DNA of 54,924 nt from the NCBI GenBank assembly GCA_002261195.1, contig MVBO01000101.1, positions 1 through 54,924 of the forward strand. The letters run 5' to 3'. Below, piece after piece: positions 32,255 to 43,163 of the stretch; position 1 is the first letter of the stretch, and each line of letters starts with the position of its first letter. Both the position numbers and the translations under genes were made by a program. The stretch is from Bifiguratus adelaidae. Taxonomy: Eukaryota; Mucoromycota; Endogonomycetes; Endogonales. The notes under the pieces were generated by a model. It ran no database searches. It saw only the letters and a program-made list of their open reading frames with translations, and was not told the origin of the DNA.

Positions 32255-33212
32255 TTAGAATGGCGGCACACCGTTGTAAGGTCGTACTTTGGCTAAGGGA
32301 TTAGCCACATTGTCAATATACGCCTTCTTGGCTGCAATGAGGAGATAACGATAAGCCTCGCGAAGCCATATCATTGACATTGCACAACTTACCGGTCGCA
32401 GGATGCTCAAAAATGATGAATGCACGAGTATCAGATACCCACTTGATACGATATCCACCGCGCATACCCTCATAAGGTCTAAAAATATCATGCAAATGGT
32501 GAGTTTTGAAGGCAGCCGGGAAATCATAGCAATCCAGGATGAACGTCGGAGAGTCGCTGGGAGGTGCTTCTGCGGGTACCGAAGCGGGAATGATTACGCT
32601 TGATCGCTTATTGCGGTTACTTTGTTGTACACTATTAGGGAAATTTGCCATGGAGTTACGTCTAGAGTGTCCCTTGTCCTCGGCACGGGCCTGCGAAGCC
32701 GGTTGTTGGGGAGTCTCTTGCTGCGTGTCGAGATTTTGAAGCGCTTGAGTGAGTTTGGCTATGGTCTTTCGAAGCGTTTCGGCATCAAAGTCAACCGCAC
32801 CAACTTGAAGATCATTCAACAGGCGCTCGGTGCTTCTCTCAACAGGTTGGCCGGGATGCTGAACGGCATCCTCTTGAGGCTTCACTTGAACTGAAACAGC
32901 ACGGCGGTGAGCGACCTTCTTGCGGTTGGTGGATACCTTTTCATTTGGTGGCGAAGAACCGCCTCCAGGCTGGGAAGCAGGTTTGTCCTCGTTTCCACCT
33001 TGAAAACGGATACTGTTTCTGTTTGAGTGGCCGTTACCCTCGTAGAAAAAGTCCTGCTGTCTCCAATGAGGCCCTGCATAAGAGGCTCGATGAGCTTTCT
33101 TGAGGGCAGCGTTGCTATCGGGCTGTGCTCTTCGTGCTGTCGAGCCGTTTATGCTCGGTTTATCTTGCGCCTGCTCGACAGACTTGGCTGCAGGGACGTC
33201 AGAAGCAGTCAT
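32255..33212 (-). CDS. R3HCC1L-like protein with RRM-like domain
   Basis: Two exons encode about 300 residues. The start is MTASDVPAAKSVEQAQDKPS at 33212. The first 220 residues are disordered, with RRNS-type motifs (HSRRNSMANF, SNRNKRSSVI) that could be basophilic kinase sites, and a short helix DAETLRKTIAKLTQALQNL. The C-terminal domain begins SPTFILDCYDFPAAFKTHHL and continues YRIKWVSDTRAFIIFEHPAT + AKKAYIDNVANPLAKVRPYN over an intron. The pattern of a short strand, an FPAAFKT helix, IKWVxDTxAxxxF, and an alanine-rich helix matches the RRM-like domain of R3HCC1/R3HCC1L. I see no R3H domain. It converges tail-to-tail on SWC4. Confidence 0.75.
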
Positions 33213-33732
33213 AATGAAGAGAGACGAGCCAGTTAAAGGAGTGTAGAGAGTAAAAGCCTTGGAGCTGGCGCAAACACAACTATCCGTGGGCCTAAAACAA
33301 GTGAAAGGGAAGCAGGTGTTTGAAATGCCGCGAAACCGACAAGAAAGGCACAACTTCGCGTCGCACAACCCCGGTTCCTTTTATAGAAATATTCATATAT
33401 AGCGAGCCCCTTTGTTAGAGGTGCAGGTCAGACGACGCGAAGTCGGCGGGATCCAAACTTGGATACGGTCGGTCTAGGTAATATTCCATACCAGTCGAAG
33501 CAAGGAGTAAGTGCCGCGATTCTCCTTGTTATAGATTATACTCAGGGGATGGATCGACATAGTATCATCTAGGAGACCTCCGATCGCATCTCGTTGACGT
33601 GGTCAGAGGCCTTTCCGCGGTGAGTAGAGAATTGGACAATGTCATGTAGGACTCTACGGCGCGACATGTGATTTCAAGCACAAATCTATACGGGATGATA
33701 TATTCCAAAATGCCGGTTAATATCTACATGTT
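33213..33732. other. Intergenic, 520 bases
   Basis: This holds the promoter of the R3HCC1L-like gene and the 3' region of the P4-ATPase gene. Apart from the TATA-like motif I see no exon, tRNA or repeat. Confidence 0.4.
33379..33385 (-). promoter_or_regulatory. TATA-box candidate for the R3HCC1L-like gene
   Basis: On the minus strand this reads TATAAAA, with TATATATGAATA just upstream (about 33391-33402). It lies about 170 bases before the ATG at 33212, a common distance in fungi. No experimental support. Confidence 0.35.
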
Positions 33733-36700
33733 CTAGACAAGTTTTGTGTAGCTAGGTGGGGCATAGTGTCTCTTCACACATTTGACTAGGTATAAGGGTA
33801 AACTGCTTATGGCTGTGATGACTGCCACTTTCCATACAAAGCGCCAGGTTAAGATAAAAGTCATGTCTGGCTCGCGTTAATAATCAATAAGGACGAAACA
33901 TTGGTTTGCCTTACCAAAGTAAGTGGGTAGGAAATACATGGAAGCGATATAGATGATGACGGTGACGAATTCGGCAATAACCATAATTCGATGCCTTAAG
34001 AGACGCTTAATGTGTGTTTGAGCTAAGACCGGAGCACTCACCAAGTGGTGATTTCCAAAGCCACCATAAGTAGTTCGTTGAAAATCAAGGCAGTGAAGGA
34101 GATGGATACGATGTGTATAAACTCATCTTCAAACAAGAGAATGGACAATATCATGATGGCTCCTCCTGCAGAATCATTGAGCCTTGGGTACAGGTGCGGT
34201 AACCAATTCTCCTACCCACCTTGATAAACGCTGATGAGCAGCCAGGTGAAGAAAGTTTTGTATGAGAGCGAACGACCCTGTCGACCAATGTCACTCAGGG
34301 CGAAAAGAGATCAGCAAGCACGAACATACCTTGGTCAAATCCTTGTACAGCTCGGGATATAACAAGGCAACATCTTCGCTGACATCCTGATCGAGGACGA
34401 GAGAAAACACTGGTGCCATGGTATAGATCGTTGCATACCCTACGATAAGCATGCCTTGGTAAAGTGCAATAGGCGCAAAGTAAAAGAAAGCAGAGAAGAC
34501 AGCTTGCATCACGGAAATAATGAGACCTCGGTGAATGACAAACTGTGCCAACTTGGCAGATCGTTTGTATGAGTTTCGACCATGCCACACTAGGTTAAAA
34601 TAAGGTCAGCTTCGGCTTCTCGTCTTCGGTGCACTTACAGAGTAATTTCGTAATGTGACTGAATTGACTGACGGAGAAATCAGCTGCTAAAGATGCCTGG
34701 CGTCCTTCTTTGCCCACAATACCAACTCCTACGTCTGCGGCTTGGATCATGCTGACATCGTTACCACCATCACCAATGCACATGACGCGTTTCTTTGTAT
34801 ATTTCCGGAGAAGACGCGTGATATCAGCCTAGATATAAAATATGAGCAAACGCATCAAGATGCGAAGCGACAAACCTTACCTTTTGCGTCGGTGAACAGC
34901 GGCAACAGACGACGACAGGTAAACGAACGGCGATTTCAATAAACTCATCCTTAAGATGCTCTAAAAAGAGATCCAAAGAACTGCCGTCAATGACCAGGGC
35001 GCAATCACTTTTTGGTCGCAAAATGTCCAACTCATCCATGGCTGCATCTGGAGAGGTTACTACAATATACGGTCAATGACTGCGGTAATGTGAGCAATGA
35101 CACTTACGTTTTGCAATCTGGTGGATAGTTTGATTGCGGGACACCAGCTTGGAAGAGACGGCGATACAAGTAGCCGTCTCGATCTTGTCGCCGGTCAACA
35201 TCCAGATTTTCAAACCAGCATTTCGCAAGAGCTCAAGACTCGTCTTGACGCCATCCTGCAGCTTATCCTCAACGCCGGTCAAGCCAAGCAGTTCCAAATC
35301 CGTCTCCAGATATTGTTCTACGACTTCTTGTTTGCGCGCATTCCGATCCGTAATACTGGTCTCCGCTTCGTGATAATTCTTGCTGAACGTTTGATATGTC
35401 TCCTCAGAGAGCTTTTTGCGTCCAATCACAAGCGTTCGGAGACCCTCTCGCGCCATATTGCCGCATTCCTCCTCCAACCAATCATTGTACTGAACAATGC
35501 GCATCATTACGACATCTGCTCCCTTCTCGAAGAACGTGATTTCCCTAGACAGCTTGTCCCGTACAATGATGCCCATGCGTTTGGTTTCGCTACTGAAGGG
35601 AAATATATGCAACACTTGATACTGCAAAACATCTCCAGATGGCGACCGTAGGTGAATCTCGTTGATGTCTCGATAAACTAGTGCGAGTCCCACTTGCTCT
35701 GTCCAGCGTACTATGGCTACCTCGTCGGGACTGGAGGCTTGATATGTCACTTCGCCATCATTGCCGGTGACAGGGGTGACGTTGTGACATAAGCTTAAAG
35801 CCAATGTAATATCCCGTATGCGCACAGTAATATCTCTGCGACCTTTCCCAGATAGCGACGTTCCCATGGAAGCATTCGCTGCGGCTTTAGATCGCTGCGA
35901 GCCACCGGCACCGGGCACATCGAAGGCGTTGATTAGTTGGTTGACAACCTCATCCATGGTATCCATGCCATAAGACATGGTTCCCATATGAAGTCGCCTT
36001 AGTTCCATGTCATTCTTCGTCAATGTGCCAGTCTTGTCCGATAAGAGGTAATCGATTCGGCCCAATTCCTCGGGTAACGTGCTCGTCCGAACAATTGTTT
36101 CGTAAATGTCGGGATCTTTTTCAATTTGTCGACTATAAACTGTTTTACCCATGTCAAGGTTGACCCGAAGACTGATCGGGATGATTGACGAAAAGAGGAT
36201 TAGAAATCGAAAGACGTATATATACCATATCCCTTGGAAGCCGTTCAAGCCGACCATGACGATAGAAAGAATAAGTGTCACTACGAAGAGGATCTTGGAA
36301 AGCTGATTGATTTCGCGATCAATCAGTCCAATTTTGGTGCCGGGATGATTAGTATTCATCACGGCTCGCGTATCCTTGCCGGTGTAGACAACTATACCAA
36401 TGACTGATCCTGAAGCCAACACGGTATTCGTCCACAAAGTGTTCTCAACACTTATAGGCTCTACTTGAGGCGCTGATTCATTCGGTACCTCACGGGTGAG
36501 GGTGCCAATGAACGTGTGGATATCTTTGTGTGGCGGGTCTGCATAAAGCTCGCCTTCGAGTTGCAACAGTGATTTGTCCGATGGTAGCTTTTGCGTGGAG
36601 GGAAGAGCCAATCGCAACTTCCAGTCTGTCTCTCCGTCGAGTTGATCCGTTCGGATAAATGACGCGCCGCTACTCTCTGTGGTTCGCAACAATATCATAT

Positions 36701-37568
36701 CTGCTGGTACTCTCTGGTCCTTGTGAAGCATGATCAAATCGCCGACTCTAATCTTTGAGCTTGGCACATTCTGGGTGCCATCGAGGGTAAGCATCTGATA
36801 CAGCTGAGAATTTGCTTCGGTATCTCTTTTGTAGCGTTGATAGTCGTCCATTGCCTCCTTGCTTATTGTAACAAGCAAAACAAAGCATAGAGGTCCAAAG
36901 TACGTGAAGATGTAGCCTACACAGTTTCGTGTCAGCGCACGTTTCCCTGTCATATGTGCACTTACCAATTTTGAGTGCAGGTACGAACTGCGATACTGCT
37001 ACCAAAAGAAAGTACAAGTTGAAAAACACTCTAAACTAATTACCCGTGTCATTTAGTGAACGAGAAGCTTCAGCCAAAGGTTTCGGACTAACCTGCTCAT
37101 AGAGCACTAGCGGAAGAAATGTAATAATGTTATATTTCTGATTCGTAACGATGTTGGGTGGAAAGGCTTTTTTGAAAGCATTTGCTGCATGTACTTGTCA
37201 GTTACACACGTATTGTCGCTCCCTTGAGCCCAAACAACATACCTTGAAGACCTAAGGGTATTGTACGAGACTTTTGTTCTTTGGACTTTTGTTTCTTCTT
37301 TGGAGCTGGAAGCTTCCGCCTGCGTCTCCTAGGCGCGGAGCTATCATCCTAAGATGCGTCATGAGCGGTCTGTATAGTGTACCTGGTCGTACCCTCCAAG
37401 GCAGACGTGCCAAGCACTTACACCTAGAAAGTAGGCAGTTTCGTCGGCACCACCATTAATGAGCGGTTCTTCGTCCTCATCCAAAGGCGCATAGGATCCC
37501 TTTGCCTTCCTCGTAGGACTACCGTAGGGTAGAATACTACGGAGCTCAATCTGTTGGCTTGAACTCAT
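33733..37568 (-). CDS. NEO1: P4-type ATPase (phospholipid flippase), NEO1/ATP9 subfamily
   Basis: This moves phospholipids from the luminal to the cytosolic leaflet at Golgi and endosomal membranes; NEO1-type members work without a Cdc50 partner. Catalytic landmarks are [18 protein letters not shown] (actuator loop, DGET), [12 protein letters not shown] in the transport membrane helix, [20 protein letters not shown] with the phosphorylated Asp (about 36037), [16 protein letters not shown] MLTGDK, and [19 protein letters not shown] in the hinge (about 34775). The last membrane helices lie between 34580 and 33740, ending [11 protein letters not shown]. The preferred start is [16 protein letters not shown] (37568). 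An in-frame ATG at 37676 (MVKNERETERASS) would overlap the start codon of YJU2 on the other strand. A basic segment [15 protein letters not shown] sits before the first membrane helix. Confidence 0.93.
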
Positions 37569-37674
37569 GTAAGGGGATGAGGCTGGACCATGCGTAGACA
37601 ACGTTGGTGCCAAATTTGGAAGGTCAAGGTGGCAAACGCTACTCGCTCTCTCTGTCTCTCTCTCATTCTTCACC

Positions 37675-38698
37675 ATGTCTGAGCGAAAGGTTCTCAACAA
37701 GTACTTTCCTCCCAACTTTGACCCTGCTGCTATACCTAGGTATGTTGATCATAATGTGGAATGGCTAAACGTACTAACCGTGTGTTTTTACTAGGCGTAA
37801 AATGCCTAAGGATCAGCAGCAGAAGGTGCGATTGATGGCTCCATTCTCGATGCAGTGCACATCGTGCAACGAGTATATTTACAAGGGGAAAAAGTTCAAT
37901 GCAAAGAAGGAGACGGTTGAAGGCGAAATGTACCTCAACATCAAGATCTTTCGGTTTTACATACGGTGTCCGCGTTGCTCGGCAGAGATAACGTTCAAGA
38001 CGGATCCAAAGAATACAGACTACGCCGCAGAGCACGGCGCAGTGCGAAATTTTGAGCCTTGGAGAGAAGAAGGGGAGACAGCCGCCGACAGAGCGCGACA
38101 AAAGGAGGAGGAAGAAGAAAACAATCCAATGAAAGCGCTGGAAAATCGGACCCTGGACTCTAAAAGGGAGATGGATATCTTGGACGCCTTGGACGAGATA
38201 CGAACAAGAAACGCTCGAAACGAACGCGTGGATTCGGAGGAAATCCTTGCGCGATTCGGTGAAAGTGAACGGGCTGCAATAGAGAGCCAGCTAGCTAAGG
38301 AGATGAATGAGGACGATGAGCTCGCAAAGCGAATCTTCGGCAACGGTGAAGGAGAGCGTGTCAAGCGACTGCTCGAATCAGAGGAACCCGATGCTGTAGA
38401 GCTTGCCAAAATTACAAACGGCGAGGAAGTGACATTGCCAACTTTTGCCAAGGCCAGTGTGTTCAAACGTCCAAAAGTAGCAGCGATACCGGCCAATGGA
38501 ACAACAAATGGCATCAAGATCAAGAAGAAGGTGGTTGTGAACGGCAATGGCTCGCCAATGCCTTCGACGAGGCCAATACCCGATGGCCATACTAAGGCAC
38601 CCGTCACACCCGTCAATGGAACAAAACCAACTTCAACCTCGCCTGCTGGTTTACCGGGACTTGTTGGAGTCTATGGATCAGATGACGACTCTTCGTAG
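37675..38698 (+). CDS. YJU2: YJU2/CCDC94-family splicing factor
   Basis: This is a step-one spliceosomal factor that stabilises the branch helix in the activated spliceosome. Two exons (37675-37739, 37795-38698) give 322 residues. The family start MSERKVLNKYFPPNFDP is immediately followed by AAIPRRKMPKDQQQKVR over the intron. The zinc-binding pairs are CTSCNEYIYKG and RCPRCSAEITFK, with the conserved NIKIFRFYI and KNTDYAAEHGAVRNFEPW. A coiled-coil/acidic region (RARQKEEEEENN, ILDALDEIRTRNAR) and a disordered Asn/Gly/Pro tail follow. Length and order match the family. The highly conserved N-terminus fixes the start at 37675. Confidence 0.95.
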
Positions 38699-38860
38699 TA
38701 GGAACATTCACCTGTATATATCATTCATGCTGTATCATAGACAGGGCCGTCAACTGCTCAATTTTCCAAAGAGTATAGTTTGCGTCATCAAGATATTTAC
38801 GCGCTTAGAACGCGTTTCTTCCTGCGCTCGAAACACCTGTTTATACTCGTCTGGCTGACG

Positions 38861-41170
38861 ATGGCAAGAGACGATGAGAACACGCCTCCCGCGTGGATAC
38901 GCAAGCAAGTACTGGCGACACCTCCGCACAATACGAAGCCTTGTGCTCGCCTAGACTATCCTCTCACACCCCTCTCCAACGTTCGTCCTAACAAGATTGC
39001 AGCCTTCTTCGACTGCACAAACCGTTCGCCACCACGAAGCCCAGTAGAGCAGGAAGATGGATCGGACAAGGACAAGTGTACTCCTCGTGGTCGAAGCCCG
39101 CGAACACCAGATAACCCTTTTCGAACGCCGTCCAAGACGCCACGAATTCCCGTAAAGCGCGCTCGTACACTATCACCTTCACCTGCACCCTTGGGTCGGC
39201 TCAGTGATGATCTACCACTCACACCACGCTCACGACGGATTAAACCTACCACTTTCAAGCCATTAATGCAAGTCGGATACAACCCTCAACATCGCGTGAA
39301 CAGACTATTGAACCGCGAATTGGGACTTTCCAAGACAGCGCGAGCCTGTAAGTCTTCATCTATGCTGCCTAAAAGGAGTGCTTTGCCGGATCCAAGGAAC
39401 TGACTGTACCTTTTAGTTTCATTACGATCATACGTGATGGACTTCGTCAGCACAGACAAGAATGTATATCTCATGACCCAGGAAGATGGGCACCAACTAT
39501 ACGAAATACCCCCGTTCAGCTGCACATATTCGCATTGTAGGTAGCCACCAGTGAATGCCGACACCTTGACTCAACATAAACTTTCAGCTGCGAGGGAAGG
39601 AAAACTGCTGGCTGTAGCGGATGAAGGCGGTATGATAAGCTTACTGGATACCCGTAGAGACAATACCTTAGAATTAGGTAAGCAACGCGATGGCTCTGAT
39701 CATTTTGACTCAATTTCTGAATCGTAGAACGAGGACGAGAAACAATACAGGCGCATCGGAATTGCGTCTTTGACGTTCGGTGGCGGAAAGATGATCGTGT
39801 ACTGGTCTGTAACCTGCTGATACCAGTGAAAATTACTTGCTGACAGACATCTCACGGGTAGTTGGCTGCCTCTGGTGATCACTCGGCAACGCTGTGGGAC
39901 GTTGAATACAAAAAATGCACTGGAATCTTTGCTGGACATAACTGTACGGTCAGATCTGCGGCTTTTGGTTGGGACGATATACGTAAGCGACCAGCGATCC
40001 TAAACGTTTAGTTTTCTGACCATTCGGGATAGACATTGTCATCACTGGCTCTCGGGATGGACACATCATGGTGTGGGACACGCGATGCCAAGGCACAGTG
40101 CTCTCAAACGGCAGTAAGTATCGAAACCATCGCAATAAGGTGAAGTGACTAAGTCCTTCTGCGTAGCATCATCCCACAAGCCCGTGGACGTTATCAGAGG
40201 AGCACACGAATCCTTGACCGCAGCTCAGCGGCGTAAGAAGCAATCTAAGAAAGAATTAACACAGGTATGGAAGCAGCAGCTGGCCCACTTTTTCTGTCAC
40301 CTATTTATACCTGGCATAGGGCCAAGAAAGTGTAACGGCTGTCCTGTCTTTGGAACATACGTCCAACCTTATCGCGAGTGCGGGCGCTGCGGATGGGTAA
40401 ATATGCCACCGTTGCCATCGTTGTGGTCTTTCTGACCTCCAGTCGCAGATCGATCAAATACTGGGATGTCCGCTCTCATCGTTCGCACAAGGGGAAGCAC
40501 AAAGCGATTCCCTCTATGCAGTCCATATATGATGGGCCGTCGTCGAGACCACGTGGCCTTTCATGGCTGACATTAGACAGCACAGGGTCCCGAATCTTTG
40601 CACTGTCCAAGGACAATAGGTATTCATGGCCGTTCGATGCGCTGTCAAGATCTCTAATCCATTGTTTGCAGCATTTACATGCACGATGCTTTCACATTGG
40701 GCAAACCAATCGGACGCTTCACATCGGCCACAAAGAGATTGTTCAACACCTTCTACGTGCGATGTGCGATTTCGCCCGATGACCGCTTCATTGTAAGCGG
40801 GTCAAATTCCAAGGACGTTTGCCTATGGGAGATCGACCACAAACCCCCTCAATCATCAGATCCCTTTTACCATAATCTGCGCAGCACTTCCAAACATCAA
40901 TATTACACCAACAATTCTCCTGTCTATCTCAAAGCGCATACCCAAGAAGTGACCGCCGTAGCATGGTGTAGTGCGGATATTACCCAACTGGCCAGCTGCT
41001 CTGATGATCACACGGTAAGAGTTTGGAATATCGACTCTCACCTGGCTTCCCAAGTTAGGGAAGATGCCAAATCGAAGAACGAAGATTCGGGAGGGATGTA
41101 TGGGATGGCTGTGGATGAGCCATTGGAGCCCATGCAGCTTGGCGACGGTCATTTCCGGGATACAGTGTAA
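38861..41170 (+). CDS. CDT2: CDT2/DTL-like WD40 substrate receptor of CRL4
   Basis: This is the predicted substrate receptor of the CUL4-DDB1 ubiquitin ligase that destroys Cdt1 and other PCNA-bound proteins in S phase. The N-terminal 170 residues are disordered and full of SP/TP sites (for example CTPRGRSPRTPDNPFRTPSK), and include VRPNKIAAFFDCTN, which resembles a PCNA-binding PIP box. WD40 blades start after the first intron: SLRSYVMDFVSTDKN, AREGKLLAVADEGGMISLLD, IQAHRNCVFDVRWR, LAASGDHSATLWDVEYKKCT, DIVITGSRDGHIMVWDTRCQ, SIKYWDVRSHRS, FYVRCAISPDDRFIVSGSNS, LKAHTQEVTAVAWCSADITQ and SCSDDHTVRVWNID. DTRCQ/DVRSH following blades are Cdt2-like. The gene ends soon after the propeller, so the long C-terminal tail of animal Cdt2 is absent. 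There are about eight introns, and borders in the middle are approximate. Confidence 0.85.
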
Positions 41171-41480
41171 CAACGTGTACATAACCTTCACACCGAATAC
41201 CTTTCGGTGTCTTTCAAAACAAAGCGGGCACACCCAGGTCGTGGACCTTGGGGATTTCTCCGAAAGTCCTGGTGACCTGAATTTCGTTTCGCCCTATCTT
41301 GGCGTGGAACCCTCGTTGCCATTGACTTTTATGGCAAACTGGGATGCAGGAGGTGGCGGATGATGGACAATAGAACAATAGTGTCTTGCCTTTAAATAGA
41401 GCTTGCCGTCAAATGCGAATCAGTCGATTTCTGATCACTGGTTGTCAGCGTCTCCCCAATACACTCTTTCAATCACCTCA
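41171..41480. other. Intergenic, 310 bases, with TATA-like element
   Basis: This lies between the CDT2 stop and the expansin-like start. TTTAAATAG at about 41391-41399 lies about 90 bases before the ATG at 41481 and is a candidate TATA element for the secreted protein. Confidence 0.35.
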
Positions 41481-41975
41481 ATGGCGATTACACGACTACT
41501 GTTAACCATAGTCCTAGCCAGCAGCGTTCTGGTTAACGCTGCACCTGTCTCTTTGGAAGCTGGGCTGGATACCGGCGTGAACAAGAGAAGCGTTAGCGTC
41601 AAGACGCCTGCGATTAGTTTGAACTTGAATCTTGATCTTTCAGGGATGGTACCTTCTTTACCCCCAATGTCGGCGCGTGCGGATGGAACAATAACAAGGA
41701 CGACCCCATTGTGGCATTGGTAAGTGGTGAATCTGTGCTTTAGTGTGCTAACGTTCCCTCTAGAGCAAAGAATTGTATGGCAACGGAAATGAAAAGTCCA
41801 AGCAATGTGGCCGAGGGTTCAAATCAAGGGTCCCAAAGGCACCGTGAAGGCCAAGGTCGCCGATATGTGCGTAGGCTGCGCCAAGTACGACGTCGACATG
41901 ACCATCAGTGTCTTTGAGAAAGTTGCAGATCCAAACCAGGGACGTGTGCCCATTCATTGGGCGTTTACACAATAG
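41481..41975 (+). CDS. Expansin-like (barwin-fold) small secreted protein with two apparent frame breaks
   Basis: The ATG at 41481 begins a signal peptide (MAITRLLLTIVLASSVLVNA), followed by a propeptide with a KR dibasic site. A barwin/expansin-like domain follows in other frames. GTFFTPNVGACGWNNNKDDP (41648-41707) runs to a GTAAGT donor at 41720. SKELYGNGNEKSKQCGR lies in the next exon (from 41764). VQIKGPKGTVKAKVADMCVG and YDVDMTISVFEKVADPNQGR lead to WAFTQ and TAG at 41975. The frame changes at a GGG (41643-41645) and again at a GGG (41815-41817), each as if one G were missing. Everything else is conserved. Either this is a very young pseudogene or, more likely, both are homopolymer under-calls. 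Related secreted proteins act on cell walls; the role here is unknown. Confidence 0.75.
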
Positions 41976-42207
41976 ACTATGCCCCAGACTTGTATTGGCT
42001 ACTATGCCTTATGCTTTTTTTATGTATATTCTTTTACTTATGGCAAGGATTGTTGTGTAGCCGATACCCTCACAGTTATCATCCATTATTCCATCATCGA
42101 GGCACCGGCGCTTTATTCGGAATGGCTATGTGGAGGTCAGTCGGCGGATGCAAGCATTGCATTAGCGTCGATTTTGTAACAAATATATTCCTACGCATAC
42201 AAACAGA

Positions 42208-42576
42208 CTACAGTGCAACGATGACCAACTGAGCCACAGCAATAGAGAAAGCGATGATGAGGACAGTATTGCTAGCAATTGGCGATGCAGAGGAACTAGA
42301 GCGAGAAGCCGAGGTTGAGGCTAACGCTGGGGCCGAAGCAGAGCTTGATGCTGCCGCTACCGCTGCCGAGGCAAAAGGTATCGCCGTACCCATATAGGCG
42401 TAAGATGTGCTGCCAATCGAGCTCGCGGAGGAAGAATGCGACGCCGTCCTTGCCTTCCTCGCGGCATGCGTTGCCCTGGTAGATGGAGTGGCATCCGACG
42501 TGGGAGCGGCTGATACGCTCACCATTAGCGCAAACAATCCCACGCACAAAGCAACGATTTGCAAGCTTTTCATCAT
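42208..42576 (-). CDS. Small Ser/Ala-rich GPI-type surface protein
   Basis: The start is MMKSLQIVALCVGLFALMVS at 42576, a signal peptide ending in SAA. The mature part is almost entirely Ser, Ala and Thr (for example ARTASHSSSASSIGS), suited to heavy O-mannosylation. The C-terminus after SPIASN is hydrophobic to the stop (TVLIIAFSIAVAQLVIVAL) with no basic anchor, which is the GPI-attachment signal plan. It is 122 residues in one exon. The frame is open further upstream to 42684, but the signal peptide decides the start at 42576. There are no cysteine-rich or enzymatic domains. A TATTTAA motif on the minus strand near 42733-42739 is a possible promoter element. Confidence 0.65.
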   Translation of the reverse strand: MMKSLQIVALCVGLFALMVSVSAAPTSDATPSTRATHAARKARTASHSSSASSIGSTSYAYMGTAIPFASAAVAAASSSASAPALASTSASRSSSSASPIASNTVLIIAFSIAVAQLVIVAL

Positions 42577-43163
42577 GGTGGAGATGAAAGAATGCGAACG
42601 TGCAAACGCGTCAAGATATTTCAAGCTTTTTCTGAGCTCGATCCAAAAGGGACGGGATCCCCTATTTCTCGTACTGGCTGGCATTTACCAGGTACCCTGG
42701 ATTGTGATCTACTTATGTTTGGAGGCGGGCAAATTAAATAGGGATACGATGCCAAGATCCTTGCCGCATTAGAAAAGCTGTCGATCTGGGTGATGTCAAT
42801 CTTGTTCCAGGGAGCAGTACGGCCTGGTTGCCAAGAATACTGTCACCAGATATGCCTGCCAAGAAAAGGGCGTGCACCTTAAGATACGCATGTCACCAGT
42901 CATTGGTGGATAGCCGCAAGCGGATCACAACGCCCCTTGTTCAAATGCAAGGACTTTGCTGAAAACACGATACCAAGCATTCTCATGTCTATGATCTAGA
43001 CATATGATTCGCTCACTATGGTAGGACGAACAATATCACGGGCTTAGAGGATCTGCGCAGGGTTCAATATGTGATGAACGTGAGCGTGCAGGTAATTTTG
43101 AAATGATTATATGCATGCTTGTTACAAGCACTACACTTGATCCATAGGACTCTAGAGTAAAGG
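42577..43163. other. Intergenic, 587 bases
   Basis: This holds the promoter side of the GPI-type gene and the 3' region of the TPX2 gene. No exon, repeat or RNA gene is supported. Confidence 0.4.
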
